Shown: positions 1-5,760, counted from the first letter of the stretch. The stretch is DNA of 5,760 bases from Candidatus Omnitrophota bacterium (GCA_023247875.1 JAHFFQ010000032.1:5851-11610); one strand, 5' to 3'. Numbers and translations: made by a program. Notes: generated by a model from the sequence alone, not told the origin.

Positions 1-4
1 TTTA

Positions 5-10
5 AAGGAG
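5..10 (+). promoter_or_regulatory. Ribosome binding site of the small-subunit gene
   Basis: AAGGAG lies 6 nt before the ATG at 17 and supports that start. No promoter can be assessed in the few bases upstream, so the operon start is probably outside the window. Confidence 0.85.
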
Positions 11-16
11 AGTGTC

Positions 17-781
17 ATGAAAAAGCAGCCTAAACCCAGGGTGGCATTTTTTGATTTTACGGATTGCGAAGGCTGCCAACTTCAGTTCGCCAATATGGGG
101 CAGACTTTGCTGGAGCTGACCGAATTGGTGGATATCGTTAATTTCCGTGAGATTATGTCGGAGCAGGGCGAGGATTATGATGTAGCTATTGTTGAAGGGG
201 CGATAACCACGGATAATGACGTAGTGCGGATTAAGAAAATAAGAGAGAAGGCCAAGGTTCTGGTGACATTGGGCGCCTGCGCGACTATCACCGGGGTAAA
301 TGGGATTAAGAACCGCCGGCCTTTGGAAGTGGCTAAAAAAACAGTATATGGAGATAAGGGGGTTTTAGTCAATACCATCAAAGCCATGGCGGTGCATGAA
401 GTGGTTAGCGTGGATTATGTGATTAACGGCTGTCCGGTCTATATCCCTGAGGTTGTCGCCGTGCTTAAATGCCTGCTTATGGCTAAGCCTTATGTTGTGC
501 CGAATTACTCGGTTTGCGTGGAATGCAAAATGAATGAGAATGTCTGCCGTTACGAGAAAGACCAGGAATGCATGGGGCCGGTAACCCGCGCCGGGTGCAA
601 TTCCTGGTGTGTCAATAACGGCAACAGGTGTTATGGGTGCCGCGGATTAGTGGATAAACCGGCCAGCGATGCTGCCAAAGATATCCTGCAGAAATACGGC
701 CTAAAATTAGAAGATATCCTGAACAGTTTTACTTTATATAATGATTCCATGGGGGAGAAATATGACCAAGAGCTCAAGTAA
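17..781 (+). CDS. [NiFe] hydrogenase small subunit, group 3-like (sulfhydrogenase delta / MvhG type)
   Basis: This 254-residue protein is the electron-transfer subunit of a cytoplasmic [NiFe] hydrogenase, passing electrons from the large-subunit active site through Fe-S clusters. The proximal [4Fe-4S] ligands are visible as C17 and C20 (DCEGC), C88 (LGAC) and C139 (NGCP). Two further cysteine groups, C167/C170/C177/C185 and C194/C198/C205/C208, fit the medial and distal clusters of MvhG and of the delta subunit of archaeal and bacterial sulfhydrogenases. There is no Tat signal or membrane anchor, which fits a soluble group 3 enzyme rather than a membrane-bound uptake enzyme. The ATG at 17 follows a strong AAGGAG at 5-10. 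The gene overlaps the large-subunit gene by 20 nt. In group 3b and 3c operons the diaphorase or electron-transfer subunits usually lie just upstream of this gene, which here is outside the window. The family is clear. The exact subgroup (3b, 3c or 3d) cannot be fixed by eye. Confidence 0.93.
   Translation: MKKQPKPRVAFFDFTDCEGCQLQFANMGQTLLELTELVDIVNFREIMSEQGEDYDVAIVEGAITTDNDVVRIKKIREKAKVLVTLGACATITGVNGIKNRRPLEVAKKTVYGDKGVLVNTIKAMAVHEVVSVDYVINGCPVYIPEVVAVLKCLLMAKPYVVPNYSVCVECKMNENVCRYEKDQECMGPVTRAGCNSWCVNNGNRCYGCRGLVDKPASDAAKDILQKYGLKLEDILNSFTLYNDSMGEKYDQELK
751..758 (+). promoter_or_regulatory. Ribosome binding site deciding the large-subunit start
   Basis: GGGGGAGA lies 3 nt before the ATG at 762, counted from its last base. 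It sits inside the end of the small-subunit gene and favours 762 over the in-frame ATG at 741, which has only A/T-rich sequence before it. Confidence 0.65.
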
Positions 782-2111
782 GATAGATTCTCAAAACGTA
801 AAAGTCGATGTGCATTATTTGACTCGCGTTGAAGGCCATGGCAATATCGTGGTTGACGTAAAAGAGGGCAAGCTTGCCAAATGCGAATTTCAGGTGATCG
901 AGAGCCCGCGTTTCTTTGAGTCCATGCTTGTTGGAAGATCCATCTGGGAGGCCCAACATTTGACCAGCCGCATCTGCGGCATCTGCGCCTGCGGCCATAC
1001 TCTGGCGAGCATTAAAGCAGGGGAGGACGCCTTGCAAATAAAGCCTTCAGACGAAGTGATCATGCTCAGGAAGCTGTTGCTTTACACCGAAATGATGGAT
1101 AGCCATATCCTGCATATTTATATTCTGGTTGCCCCGGACCTGTTGGGGGTAAGGAGCGTCGTACCTTTGATCAAGACGCACCGGCCGGTCATTGATATGG
1201 CTTTGCGCATGAAGCGGATGAGCGATTACGCCGGAGAGGTGCTTGCCGGCAGGCATATACACCCAATAAGTTATGTTATCGGCGGGCTTACGCAAGCCCC
1301 TTCGCGTGAGGGCCTGGAGAAATTATACAGCCTGATGCTGGAATCCCGCAAGGACGGCGAGGAAACAATAAAGATCATCAAGACCTTGAAGTTCCCCGAA
1401 TTCCAAAGGCCGACGCAATACATGTCCCTGACCAGCGATGAAGAATATGCCATGTATGACGGGGACCTGACGGTAAACGGAAAAAAGAGCAAGGTCTGCG
1501 ATTACCGCAAGCTTTTTATGGAATCCGTGGTGGATTATTCGCGGGCCAAGATATCCAGGATCAACGGCAAATCTTATGCCGTAGGGGCATTGTCGCGTTT
1601 TAATAATAACTTTGACAAGCTGCACAAAAAGGCAAAGGCAGTGGCAAAGGAATTGGGTTTACAAGCCCCATGCCACAACCCTTACCTTAATACGGCGGCT
1701 CAAGTTGTGGAATGGGTGCATTGTCTGGAGGAATCCATCACCATACTTGAAAAAATCCTGAAAGATGGGCTGAAAGAGGAGAAGGTGGTTGTATCCTCCT
1801 GGCCGAAGAGAAGCGAGATCGGCAAAATAAAGTATAAAGCAAACACCGGCATAGGGTGCGTTGAGGTCCCCCGGGGTTCCTTATTCCACGAATACACCAT
1901 AGATGACTCCGCTCATATTACCGCTGCCAATTGCGTGATCCCCACCAACCAGAATATGGGTAATTTAGAGGATGATATGCGCAAGATCGTACCGGAGTTA
2001 CTGGGCAAAAAAACGCAGGAAGAGATTACTCTTAGCCTTGAGATGCTTGCCCGCGCTTATGACCCTTGTATATCCTGCGCCACGCATCTTCTGGATGTAA
2101 AATTTGTCTAA
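762..2111 (+). CDS. [NiFe] hydrogenase large (catalytic) subunit precursor, group 3-like
   Basis: This 449-residue protein carries the Ni-Fe(CN)2CO site that interconverts H2 with protons and electrons. The N-terminal motif LTRVEGHG (20-27) contains the conserved Glu24. The L1 motif RICGICACGH (70-79) supplies nickel ligands C72 and C75, and the L2 motif DPCISCATH (434-442) supplies C436 and C439. After His442 comes the short tail LLDVKFV, expected to be cut off once nickel is inserted. The length suits group 3 enzymes. I chose the ATG at 762 because GGGGGAGA lies just before it. The in-frame ATG at 741 has no ribosome binding site and would add seven residues of no family character. The gene overlaps the small-subunit gene upstream by 20 nt and the protease gene downstream by 8 nt, so translation is probably coupled. 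An additional cysteine, C77, lies inside the L1 motif. All catalytic residues I can check are present, so the enzyme should be active. Confidence 0.96.
   Translation: MTKSSSKIDSQNVKVDVHYLTRVEGHGNIVVDVKEGKLAKCEFQVIESPRFFESMLVGRSIWEAQHLTSRICGICACGHTLASIKAGEDALQIKPSDEVIMLRKLLLYTEMMDSHILHIYILVAPDLLGVRSVVPLIKTHRPVIDMALRMKRMSDYAGEVLAGRHIHPISYVIGGLTQAPSREGLEKLYSLMLESRKDGEETIKIIKTLKFPEFQRPTQYMSLTSDEEYAMYDGDLTVNGKKSKVCDYRKLFMESVVDYSRAKISRINGKSYAVGALSRFNNNFDKLHKKAKAVAKELGLQAPCHNPYLNTAAQVVEWVHCLEESITILEKILKDGLKEEKVVVSSWPKRSEIGKIKYKANTGIGCVEVPRGSLFHEYTIDDSAHITAANCVIPTNQNMGNLEDDMRKIVPELLGKKTQEEITLSLEMLARAYDPCISCATHLLDVKFV
2088..2108 (+). other. Predicted C-terminal maturation peptide of the large subunit
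   Basis: These codons encode residues 443-449 (LLDVKFV), directly after His442 of the L2 motif. In [NiFe] large subunits that carry such a tail, a dedicated endopeptidase cuts after this His (or Arg) when nickel has been inserted, letting the subunit fold closed and bind the small subunit. At seven residues the tail is short. The TTG start of the putative protease gene lies within its coding sequence. The cleavage position is inferred from the family and not demonstrated. Confidence 0.75.
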
Positions 2112-2586
2112 AAGGATAGCGGTAATAGGTTTAGGTAACAGTTTAAGGAGAGATGACGGAATAGGGGTGACCATTCTGGAATCTCTCCTTAACAATTATA
2201 AGCACCCGGGAATAGATTACCTTAACTTTGGCATCGCAAGCTTTGACCTTGTGCACCGGCTGGGGGATTATGATACGGCCCTGCTTATTGACGGAATTAC
2301 CTCAAGTTTGGCAGCAGGGGAACTGAAGATATTCAGCCTGGATGAGGCCTCTTTTGTAAAAGAGGAGGGGGTAGTCTCCTCCCATGAGCTTACTCTCAAG
2401 GACATCTTTAGATTAACGCGCGATCTGGGGATAAAAGCCAAGATTTATGTTGCCGGTATACAGGTCCAGGATATTGGTTTTGGCGAATGCTTAAGCAAGC
2501 CGCTTAAGGATAAGCTGCCAGAGTTGACAAAGCAGATCGATAAATTCATAGGTACAATATGTGCTACGCAATACCGGGGAAAATAG
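2104..2586 (+). CDS. [NiFe] hydrogenase maturation endopeptidase (HycI/HybD/HoxW family)
   Basis: This 160-residue protein is predicted to remove the C-terminal tail of the large subunit after nickel insertion. It has the family's N-terminal motif GLGNSLRRDDG (9-19). D18, D63 (LLIDG) and H94 (SSHE) match the three metal-sensing residues known in E. coli HybD (Glu16, Asp62, His93). Length and the alternating beta/alpha pattern are normal for the family. The start is TTG at 2104. An in-frame TAA at 2098-2100 blocks any earlier start, and no later start preserves the GxGN motif, so TTG is the only reasonable choice. The ribosome binding site is poor (only GGA at 2093-2095), so translation probably depends on coupling to the large subunit, which it overlaps by 8 nt. 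It overlaps the next gene by 28 nt. Position right behind the large subunit indicates that subunit as its substrate. Confidence 0.92.
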   Translation: MSKRIAVIGLGNSLRRDDGIGVTILESLLNNYKHPGIDYLNFGIASFDLVHRLGDYDTALLIDGITSSLAAGELKIFSLDEASFVKEEGVVSSHELTLKDIFRLTRDLGIKAKIYVAGIQVQDIGFGECLSKPLKDKLPELTKQIDKFIGTICATQYRGK

Positions 2587-3860
2587 AGAAAATAGAGAAT
2601 AACACGGTCATCGTGGATTATTTCGGCGAGAAACGTAAAGCCCTCAATGAGCTGGCCGAAATCAATATCGGCGATTATATCTACGCCCAGGGCGGGTTTG
2701 TGGTCAGCAAGATATCCGCCTCCGAAGCGCAAAGTATTCTTTCCGTATGGAAGGAGACTTTTTTTGAATTGCAGGAGGTGGATCTAAGGCTCTCCCGTTT
2801 GTCCTTAAGCGGTAATGACGCGGACAAAAGGCTGCTTGGGGTATTGGACAAAGCCAGCCAATCCCGGCAGCTTTCGCGGGATGAGCTTTTGTATTTACTG
2901 GGCTTAAAAGACAAGAAAGGGTTCGAGCTGCTTTTCAAAACAGCGAATTTCCTGCGCCAAAAGAACTTCAAGAATTCTTGTTGCGTGCACGGGATAATCG
3001 AGATATCCAATCATTGCCGGCAGGGCTGCCAATATTGCGGGATATCTTATCACAATAAAGATTTAAGGCGTTATCGATTGACAAAAGATGAGATCTTAGA
3101 AGCCGCCAGAGAGGCTGTCGAGGTTTATGGATTTAAATCTTTAGTTCTGCAAAGCGGAGAGGACCCCGGATACAGCGTTGATGAATTAGCGGATATAGTT
3201 AAACGAATCAAGGAAAAATTTCCTTCGCTGCTCTTTATAAGTTTTGGCGAGATCGGAGTGGAGGGTTTAGAAAAGATTTATCAGGCAGGGGCCCGCGGCC
3301 TGCTTATGCGTTTTGAAACATCAAACCCTAAGCTCTATCAACAGGTGCATCCCGGTATGACTTTAGAAAGCAGGCTTGTGCATTTACGCAAGGCCCATGA
3401 TATGGGCTATTTGATCCTTACCGGAGGATTGATCGGTTTGCCCGGGCAGAGTAAAGAGGATATCTTAGATGATATATTCCTGGCTAAAGAACTGCACGCG
3501 GAGATGTTCAGTTTCGGGCCTTTTATCCCGCATCCAAATACTCCTTTTTCAGGAATAAAACCCCCTCAGGAGGATGAGGTATTCAAGGTTTTGGCCGTTG
3601 CCAGGATCATTGATAATCATCAGGCAAAGATCTTAGTGACTACCGCGCTGGAGACCTTAAGTCCGGATGCGGCAAGAAACGGGCTTTCCAGCGGAGCAAA
3701 TTCCCTTATGCTTAATGTTACGCCCCTGGATTACCGGCCATTTTATTCTATTTATCCGCAGCGCGCGCATCAATCCGAGGATATTTCTACCCAGATCGAA
3801 TCCACGGTTTCCCTGCTGCGTTCTTTGGGAAGGGCGCCGACGGACCTGGAGGGCATTTAG
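2559..3860 (+). CDS. hydE: HypC-HydE fusion: [NiFe] iron-site chaperone domain joined to a HydE radical-SAM maturase
   Basis: This 433-residue protein joins parts of two hydrogenase maturation systems. Residues 1-70 resemble HypC/HupF: they open MCYAIPG, with the Cys2 that in HypC holds the Fe(CN)2CO unit and contacts the large-subunit precursor, and contain GDYIYAQGGF (38-47) followed by an acidic helix. After a helical linker (about 70-90), the rest is a full-length HydE: a CX3CX2C radical-SAM motif (C153, C157, C160), LQSGEDP (197-203), RFETSNP (251-257), GLPGQ (293-297), GPFIPHPNTP (320-329) and YRPFYSIYP near the end. The extra C-terminal CX7CX2C cluster of some HydE proteins is absent, as in many members. 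HydE normally acts on the HydG product during [FeFe] cofactor assembly. The start is fixed by the need for Met immediately before Cys2. The ribosome binding site is weak, and the 28-nt overlap with the protease gene suggests coupling. The frame is continuous through the junction. Domain identities are confident; fusion function is inferred. Confidence 0.92.
   Translation: MCYAIPGKIEKIENNTVIVDYFGEKRKALNELAEINIGDYIYAQGGFVVSKISASEAQSILSVWKETFFELQEVDLRLSRLSLSGNDADKRLLGVLDKASQSRQLSRDELLYLLGLKDKKGFELLFKTANFLRQKNFKNSCCVHGIIEISNHCRQGCQYCGISYHNKDLRRYRLTKDEILEAAREAVEVYGFKSLVLQSGEDPGYSVDELADIVKRIKEKFPSLLFISFGEIGVEGLEKIYQAGARGLLMRFETSNPKLYQQVHPGMTLESRLVHLRKAHDMGYLILTGGLIGLPGQSKEDILDDIFLAKELHAEMFSFGPFIPHPNTPFSGIKPPQEDEVFKVLAVARIIDNHQAKILVTTALETLSPDAARNGLSSGANSLMLNVTPLDYRPFYSIYPQRAHQSEDISTQIESTVSLLRSLGRAPTDLEGI
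3848..3852 (+). promoter_or_regulatory. Ribosome binding site deciding the hydG start
   Basis: GGAGG, within the last codons of the HypC-HydE gene, lies 12 nt before the ATG at 3865. The spacing is slightly long but usable. It supports 3865 as the hydG start rather than the upstream in-frame ATG codons inside hydE. Confidence 0.6.
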
Positions 3861-3864
3861 CTTT

Positions 3865-5253
3865 ATGAAGTATATCAACGAGGAAAAGATAAATAGTTTA
3901 CTGCTTGAGGCAAAAAATGCCGATAGTGCCAAGCTTAACGCGATCCTGGATAAGAGCCGCTGCCTTAAACGGCTTACATTGGCGGAGTCAGCCAGCCTGC
4001 TTGCGGTGGATGACCCGCGATATTTGCATAAGATTTTTGAGGCGGCAAGCTTTGTTAAAGACACCATTTACGGCAGGCGGGTGGTGCTTTTTGCCCCGCT
4101 TTATATCAGCAACCTCTGCGTGAATAACTGCCTTTACTGTGCTTTTAAATCGGATAACCCGTTGATCAGGCGTAAGGCTTTAACCGTTACTGAAATCAGC
4201 TCCCAGACAGAGTGGCTCTTAAAGCGCGGCCACAAAAGGATACTTATGGTCTGCGGAGAGGCTGCTCCCGGAGGCAGATCCAACATAGATTATTACCTTG
4301 AAGCGGTTAAGGCTATTTATGCAGCCCAGGCAGGCAGCAATAAGATAAAAAGGGTCAATGTCAATTGCGCGCCGCTGGGAGTTGATGAGTTTAAGCGGCT
4401 TAAGGCAAGCGGGATCGGTACCTACCAGATCTTTCAGGAAACATATCATGAGGGGACTTACCGCCGCATGCATCCAAATGGCCCGAAAAGCGATCCCGAT
4501 AACCGCATTGATAGCGTTGACCGGGCATTTAGCGCCGGGATCGACGATATCGGTATCGGCGCTCTTTACGGTTTATATGATTACCGCTTTGAGACCCTGG
4601 GGCTGCTTTCTCATGTTGAGCATATGGAGGAGAGCTTTGGTGTGGGCCCGCATACGATATCCGTGCCGCGGGTTGAACCGGCTCAGGGAGCGGATCTCTC
4701 TTTTAATCTGCCGCATAAGATCTCCGATGAAGAATTTAAAAAAGTGGTCGCGGTCTTAAGGCTTTCGGTCCCCTATACCGGGATAATCATGTCAACGCGG
4801 GAAAGCCCGGCGATGCGCGATTCAATTTTAAGTCTGGGTGTTTCCCAGATCAGCGCGGAATCCTCGACTTCTCCGGGCGGATATACTTCTCCGGAAAAAG
4901 AAAAAGCCGGCGGCCAGTTTTCCCTTGGCGATCATCGCAGTTTAGATGAGATAGTCTGCGCCTTGATCAGGCATGATTATATCCCCAGTTTCTGCGCCGC
5001 CTGTTACCGTATGGAAAGGACGGGAGAGAGTTTCATGAAGCTGGCCAGGCCCGGGACGATCAAGGGCAAGTGCAGCATGAATGCCCTGATCACCCTGAAA
5101 GAATACCTGGATGATTTCGCATCCGGCCCGGTAAAAACGGCAGGTTGCGCGATGATCAGCCGCTATTTTAAGCAGCTTGAGCCGCTTGAACAGGATAAGT
5201 TAAGGTCATTTTTCTCGCATGTAGCCGACGGGGTAAGGGATGAATATGTATGA
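3865..5253 (+). CDS. hydG: HydG, radical-SAM tyrosine lyase making CO and cyanide on iron
   Basis: This 462-residue enzyme cleaves tyrosine to p-cresol and dehydroglycine. It converts the latter to CO and CN- bound to an iron at its second cluster, giving an Fe(CO)2(CN)-cysteine unit in the [FeFe] pathway. The N-terminal radical-SAM motif is CX3CX2C (C85, C89, C92). The C-terminal motif is CX2CX22C (C377, C380, C403), which separates HydG from the related ThiH and is needed for CO/CN chemistry. GPHTISVPR (261-269) contains H263, probably matching the His that binds the extra 'dangler' iron. QETYHEGTY (191-199), SAESSTSPGGY (330-340) and YRMERTGE (381-388) are also typical. Length is close to known HydG. 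The frame is open 198 nt further upstream inside hydE, but ATG 3865 follows GGAGG at 3848-3852 and gives the normal HydG N-terminus. The gene begins 4 nt after the HypC-HydE stop. All recognised catalytic residues are intact, so it should be functional. Confidence 0.97.
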   Translation: MKYINEEKINSLLLEAKNADSAKLNAILDKSRCLKRLTLAESASLLAVDDPRYLHKIFEAASFVKDTIYGRRVVLFAPLYISNLCVNNCLYCAFKSDNPLIRRKALTVTEISSQTEWLLKRGHKRILMVCGEAAPGGRSNIDYYLEAVKAIYAAQAGSNKIKRVNVNCAPLGVDEFKRLKASGIGTYQIFQETYHEGTYRRMHPNGPKSDPDNRIDSVDRAFSAGIDDIGIGALYGLYDYRFETLGLLSHVEHMEESFGVGPHTISVPRVEPAQGADLSFNLPHKISDEEFKKVVAVLRLSVPYTGIIMSTRESPAMRDSILSLGVSQISAESSTSPGGYTSPEKEKAGGQFSLGDHRSLDEIVCALIRHDYIPSFCAACYRMERTGESFMKLARPGTIKGKCSMNALITLKEYLDDFASGPVKTAGCAMISRYFKQLEPLEQDKLRSFFSHVADGVRDEYV

Positions 5254-5254
5254 G

Positions 5255-5261
5255 AAAGGAG
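5255..5261 (+). promoter_or_regulatory. Ribosome binding site of the Hsp20 gene
   Basis: AAAGGAG lies 7 nt before the ATG at 5269 in the short gap after hydG. It is one of the two strongest ribosome binding sites in the window, so the Hsp20 gene can be translated independently of hydG. No terminator hairpin or promoter is visible in this gap. Confidence 0.8.
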
Positions 5262-5268
5262 AGGGCTT

Positions 5269-5751
5269 ATGAAGAACAAAATTTACGTTGTTGCTATTGT
5301 TGTCCTGGGGCTGCTGTTGATCGTCCAGACCGCCTATGTGATCAGCCTTGAGCGCAGCCAGGAGATGCTTATTGCCAAACAGAAAATGCGCCGGACAGTC
5401 CAGCCCAGGCAGGCAGCGTTCAGCACATCTTTTATCATGCGGCAGATGCCCAAGGAGTATCTGATAATCATGAGCTTGCCGGGTTTAAGCAAGGATGAGA
5501 TCAATTTAAAATTGAAGGGTAAATATCTTACTGTTTCAGGGGAGAAGGATATCAGGAAAGCAAAAACAGGGGAGAATTACCGGCAGGAGCAGGTATCCTC
5601 CAGGAGCTTCCTGCAGGTCATTACTTTGCCTGATGACTCCCGGAAAAAAGATATCACCTCGGAATATAAGGAAGGCAATTTGACCATACACATCCCTAAG
5701 GAGCTGAAGGCGCAAGACAGGCCGGAGGGCAAAAAGATAAACATAGATTAA
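5269..5751 (+). CDS. Membrane-anchored Hsp20 / alpha-crystallin small heat-shock protein
   Basis: This 160-residue protein begins with MKNK and one long hydrophobic segment (about 5-26) with no clear signal-peptidase site, so it is probably a signal anchor. A charged segment follows (about 27-50), then an alpha-crystallin domain (about 58-144). Visible signatures are YLIIMSLPGLSKDEINLKL, KYLTVSGEK, SFLQVITLP and the closing EGNLTIHIPK. The terminal INI (157-159) matches the I-x-I motif by which Hsp20 dimers assemble. Hsp20 proteins hold unfolding proteins without ATP; most are soluble and cytoplasmic. The positive N-terminus suggests N-in, C-out topology, placing the chaperone domain outside the cytoplasmic membrane, though the Arg/Lys-rich stretch after the segment (KQKMRR, 37-42) makes this uncertain. 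A strong AAAGGAG at 5255-5261 precedes the ATG. It starts 15 nt after hydG and is probably co-transcribed, but nothing in the protein ties it to hydrogenase. Confidence 0.88.
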   Translation: MKNKIYVVAIVVLGLLLIVQTAYVISLERSQEMLIAKQKMRRTVQPRQAAFSTSFIMRQMPKEYLIIMSLPGLSKDEINLKLKGKYLTVSGEKDIRKAKTGENYRQEQVSSRSFLQVITLPDDSRKKDITSEYKEGNLTIHIPKELKAQDRPEGKKINID

Positions 5752-5760
5752 CGCATGAAG

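Noticed and set aside
741..761. Earlier in-frame ATG for the large subunit
   Set aside because: It has no ribosome binding site and adds only seven residues, while the ATG at 762 has GGGGGAGA just before it.
774..1625. Minus-strand open frames opposite the large subunit
   Set aside because: They lie antisense to strongly conserved coding sequence, show no recognisable protein features and lack ribosome binding sites that I could see.
2579..2599. Short near-repeat (AAATAGAG twice) at the start of HypC-HydE
   Set aside because: It encodes the ordinary KIEKIE stretch of the HypC strand; two copies at codon scale need no special explanation.
2559..3860. Assignment of the radical-SAM domain as BioB or PylB
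   Set aside because: It shares the fold, but the QSGEDP, RFETSNP, GPFIPHPNTP and YRPFYSIYP blocks resemble HydE most closely, and HydG is adjacent.
3667..3864. N-terminal extension of hydG, open in frame from the ATG at 3667
   Set aside because: It lies wholly inside the conserved 3' end of hydE in another frame, its translation has no HydG character, and ATG 3865 with its ribosome binding site gives the normal N-terminus.
4358..4759. Plus-strand 133-residue open frame inside hydG
   Set aside because: It is an out-of-frame shadow of conserved HydG sequence and resembles no family.
3865..5253. Assignment of this gene as ThiH (thiamine pathway tyrosine lyase)
   Set aside because: ThiH lacks the C-terminal CX2CX22C motif, which is fully present here, and no thiamine genes are nearby.
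5755..5760. ATG AAG at the right edge as the start of a further gene
   Set aside because: Only two codons are visible and no ribosome binding site lies at a suitable distance; it may be the next gene but cannot be supported.
1..5760. tRNA, rRNA, CRISPR, insertion sequence, riboswitch or terminator
   Set aside because: Coding sequence fills almost all of the window, the only gaps between genes are 4 and 15 nt, and no repeats, transposase or hairpin-plus-T-run were seen.

Overview
The window is one tightly packed plus-strand gene cluster of six genes, with nothing credible on the minus strand. Five genes concern hydrogenase structure and maturation. The sixth is a membrane-anchored small heat-shock protein. 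Moderate GC, clear Shine-Dalgarno sites, overlapping genes and oxygen-sensitive radical-SAM enzymes suggest an anaerobic, probably uncultivated bacterium. An Omnitrophota-like or similar candidate-phylum lineage is only an impression and is not shown by the sequence.

Layout: (1) 17-781, a group 3-like [NiFe] hydrogenase small subunit with cysteines for three Fe-S clusters. (2) 762-2111, the [NiFe] large subunit with both CxxC nickel motifs and a 7-residue cleavable C-terminal tail. (3) 2104-2586, the endopeptidase predicted to remove that tail, starting at TTG. (4) 2559-3860, a fusion of a HypC-type [NiFe] iron-site chaperone (starting Met-Cys) to a full-length HydE-type radical-SAM enzyme of the [FeFe] pathway. 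(5) 3865-5253, HydG, the tyrosine lyase that makes CO and cyanide bound to iron, with both cluster motifs intact. (6) 5269-5751, an Hsp20 with an N-terminal membrane segment. The first four genes overlap (20, 8 and 28 nt). The remaining gaps are 4 and 15 nt, so the set reads as one operon that began upstream of the window. Its promoter, and probably electron-transfer subunits, lie to the left.

The striking point is the mixing of two maturation systems thought to be separate. [NiFe] enzymes normally receive Fe(CN)2CO from HypCDEF, using carbamoyl phosphate for cyanide. [FeFe] enzymes use HydE, HydF and HydG, with tyrosine as the source of CO and CN. Here HydE and HydG sit directly behind a [NiFe] hydrogenase and its protease, HydE is fused to HypC, and neither HydF nor an [FeFe] catalytic subunit is in the window. 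The working inference is an alternative route in which HydG makes an Fe-CO-CN unit, the HydE domain processes it, and the attached HypC domain carries it to the [NiFe] large-subunit precursor before protease cleavage. The gene content and motifs are visible in the sequence. The pathway is a hypothesis.
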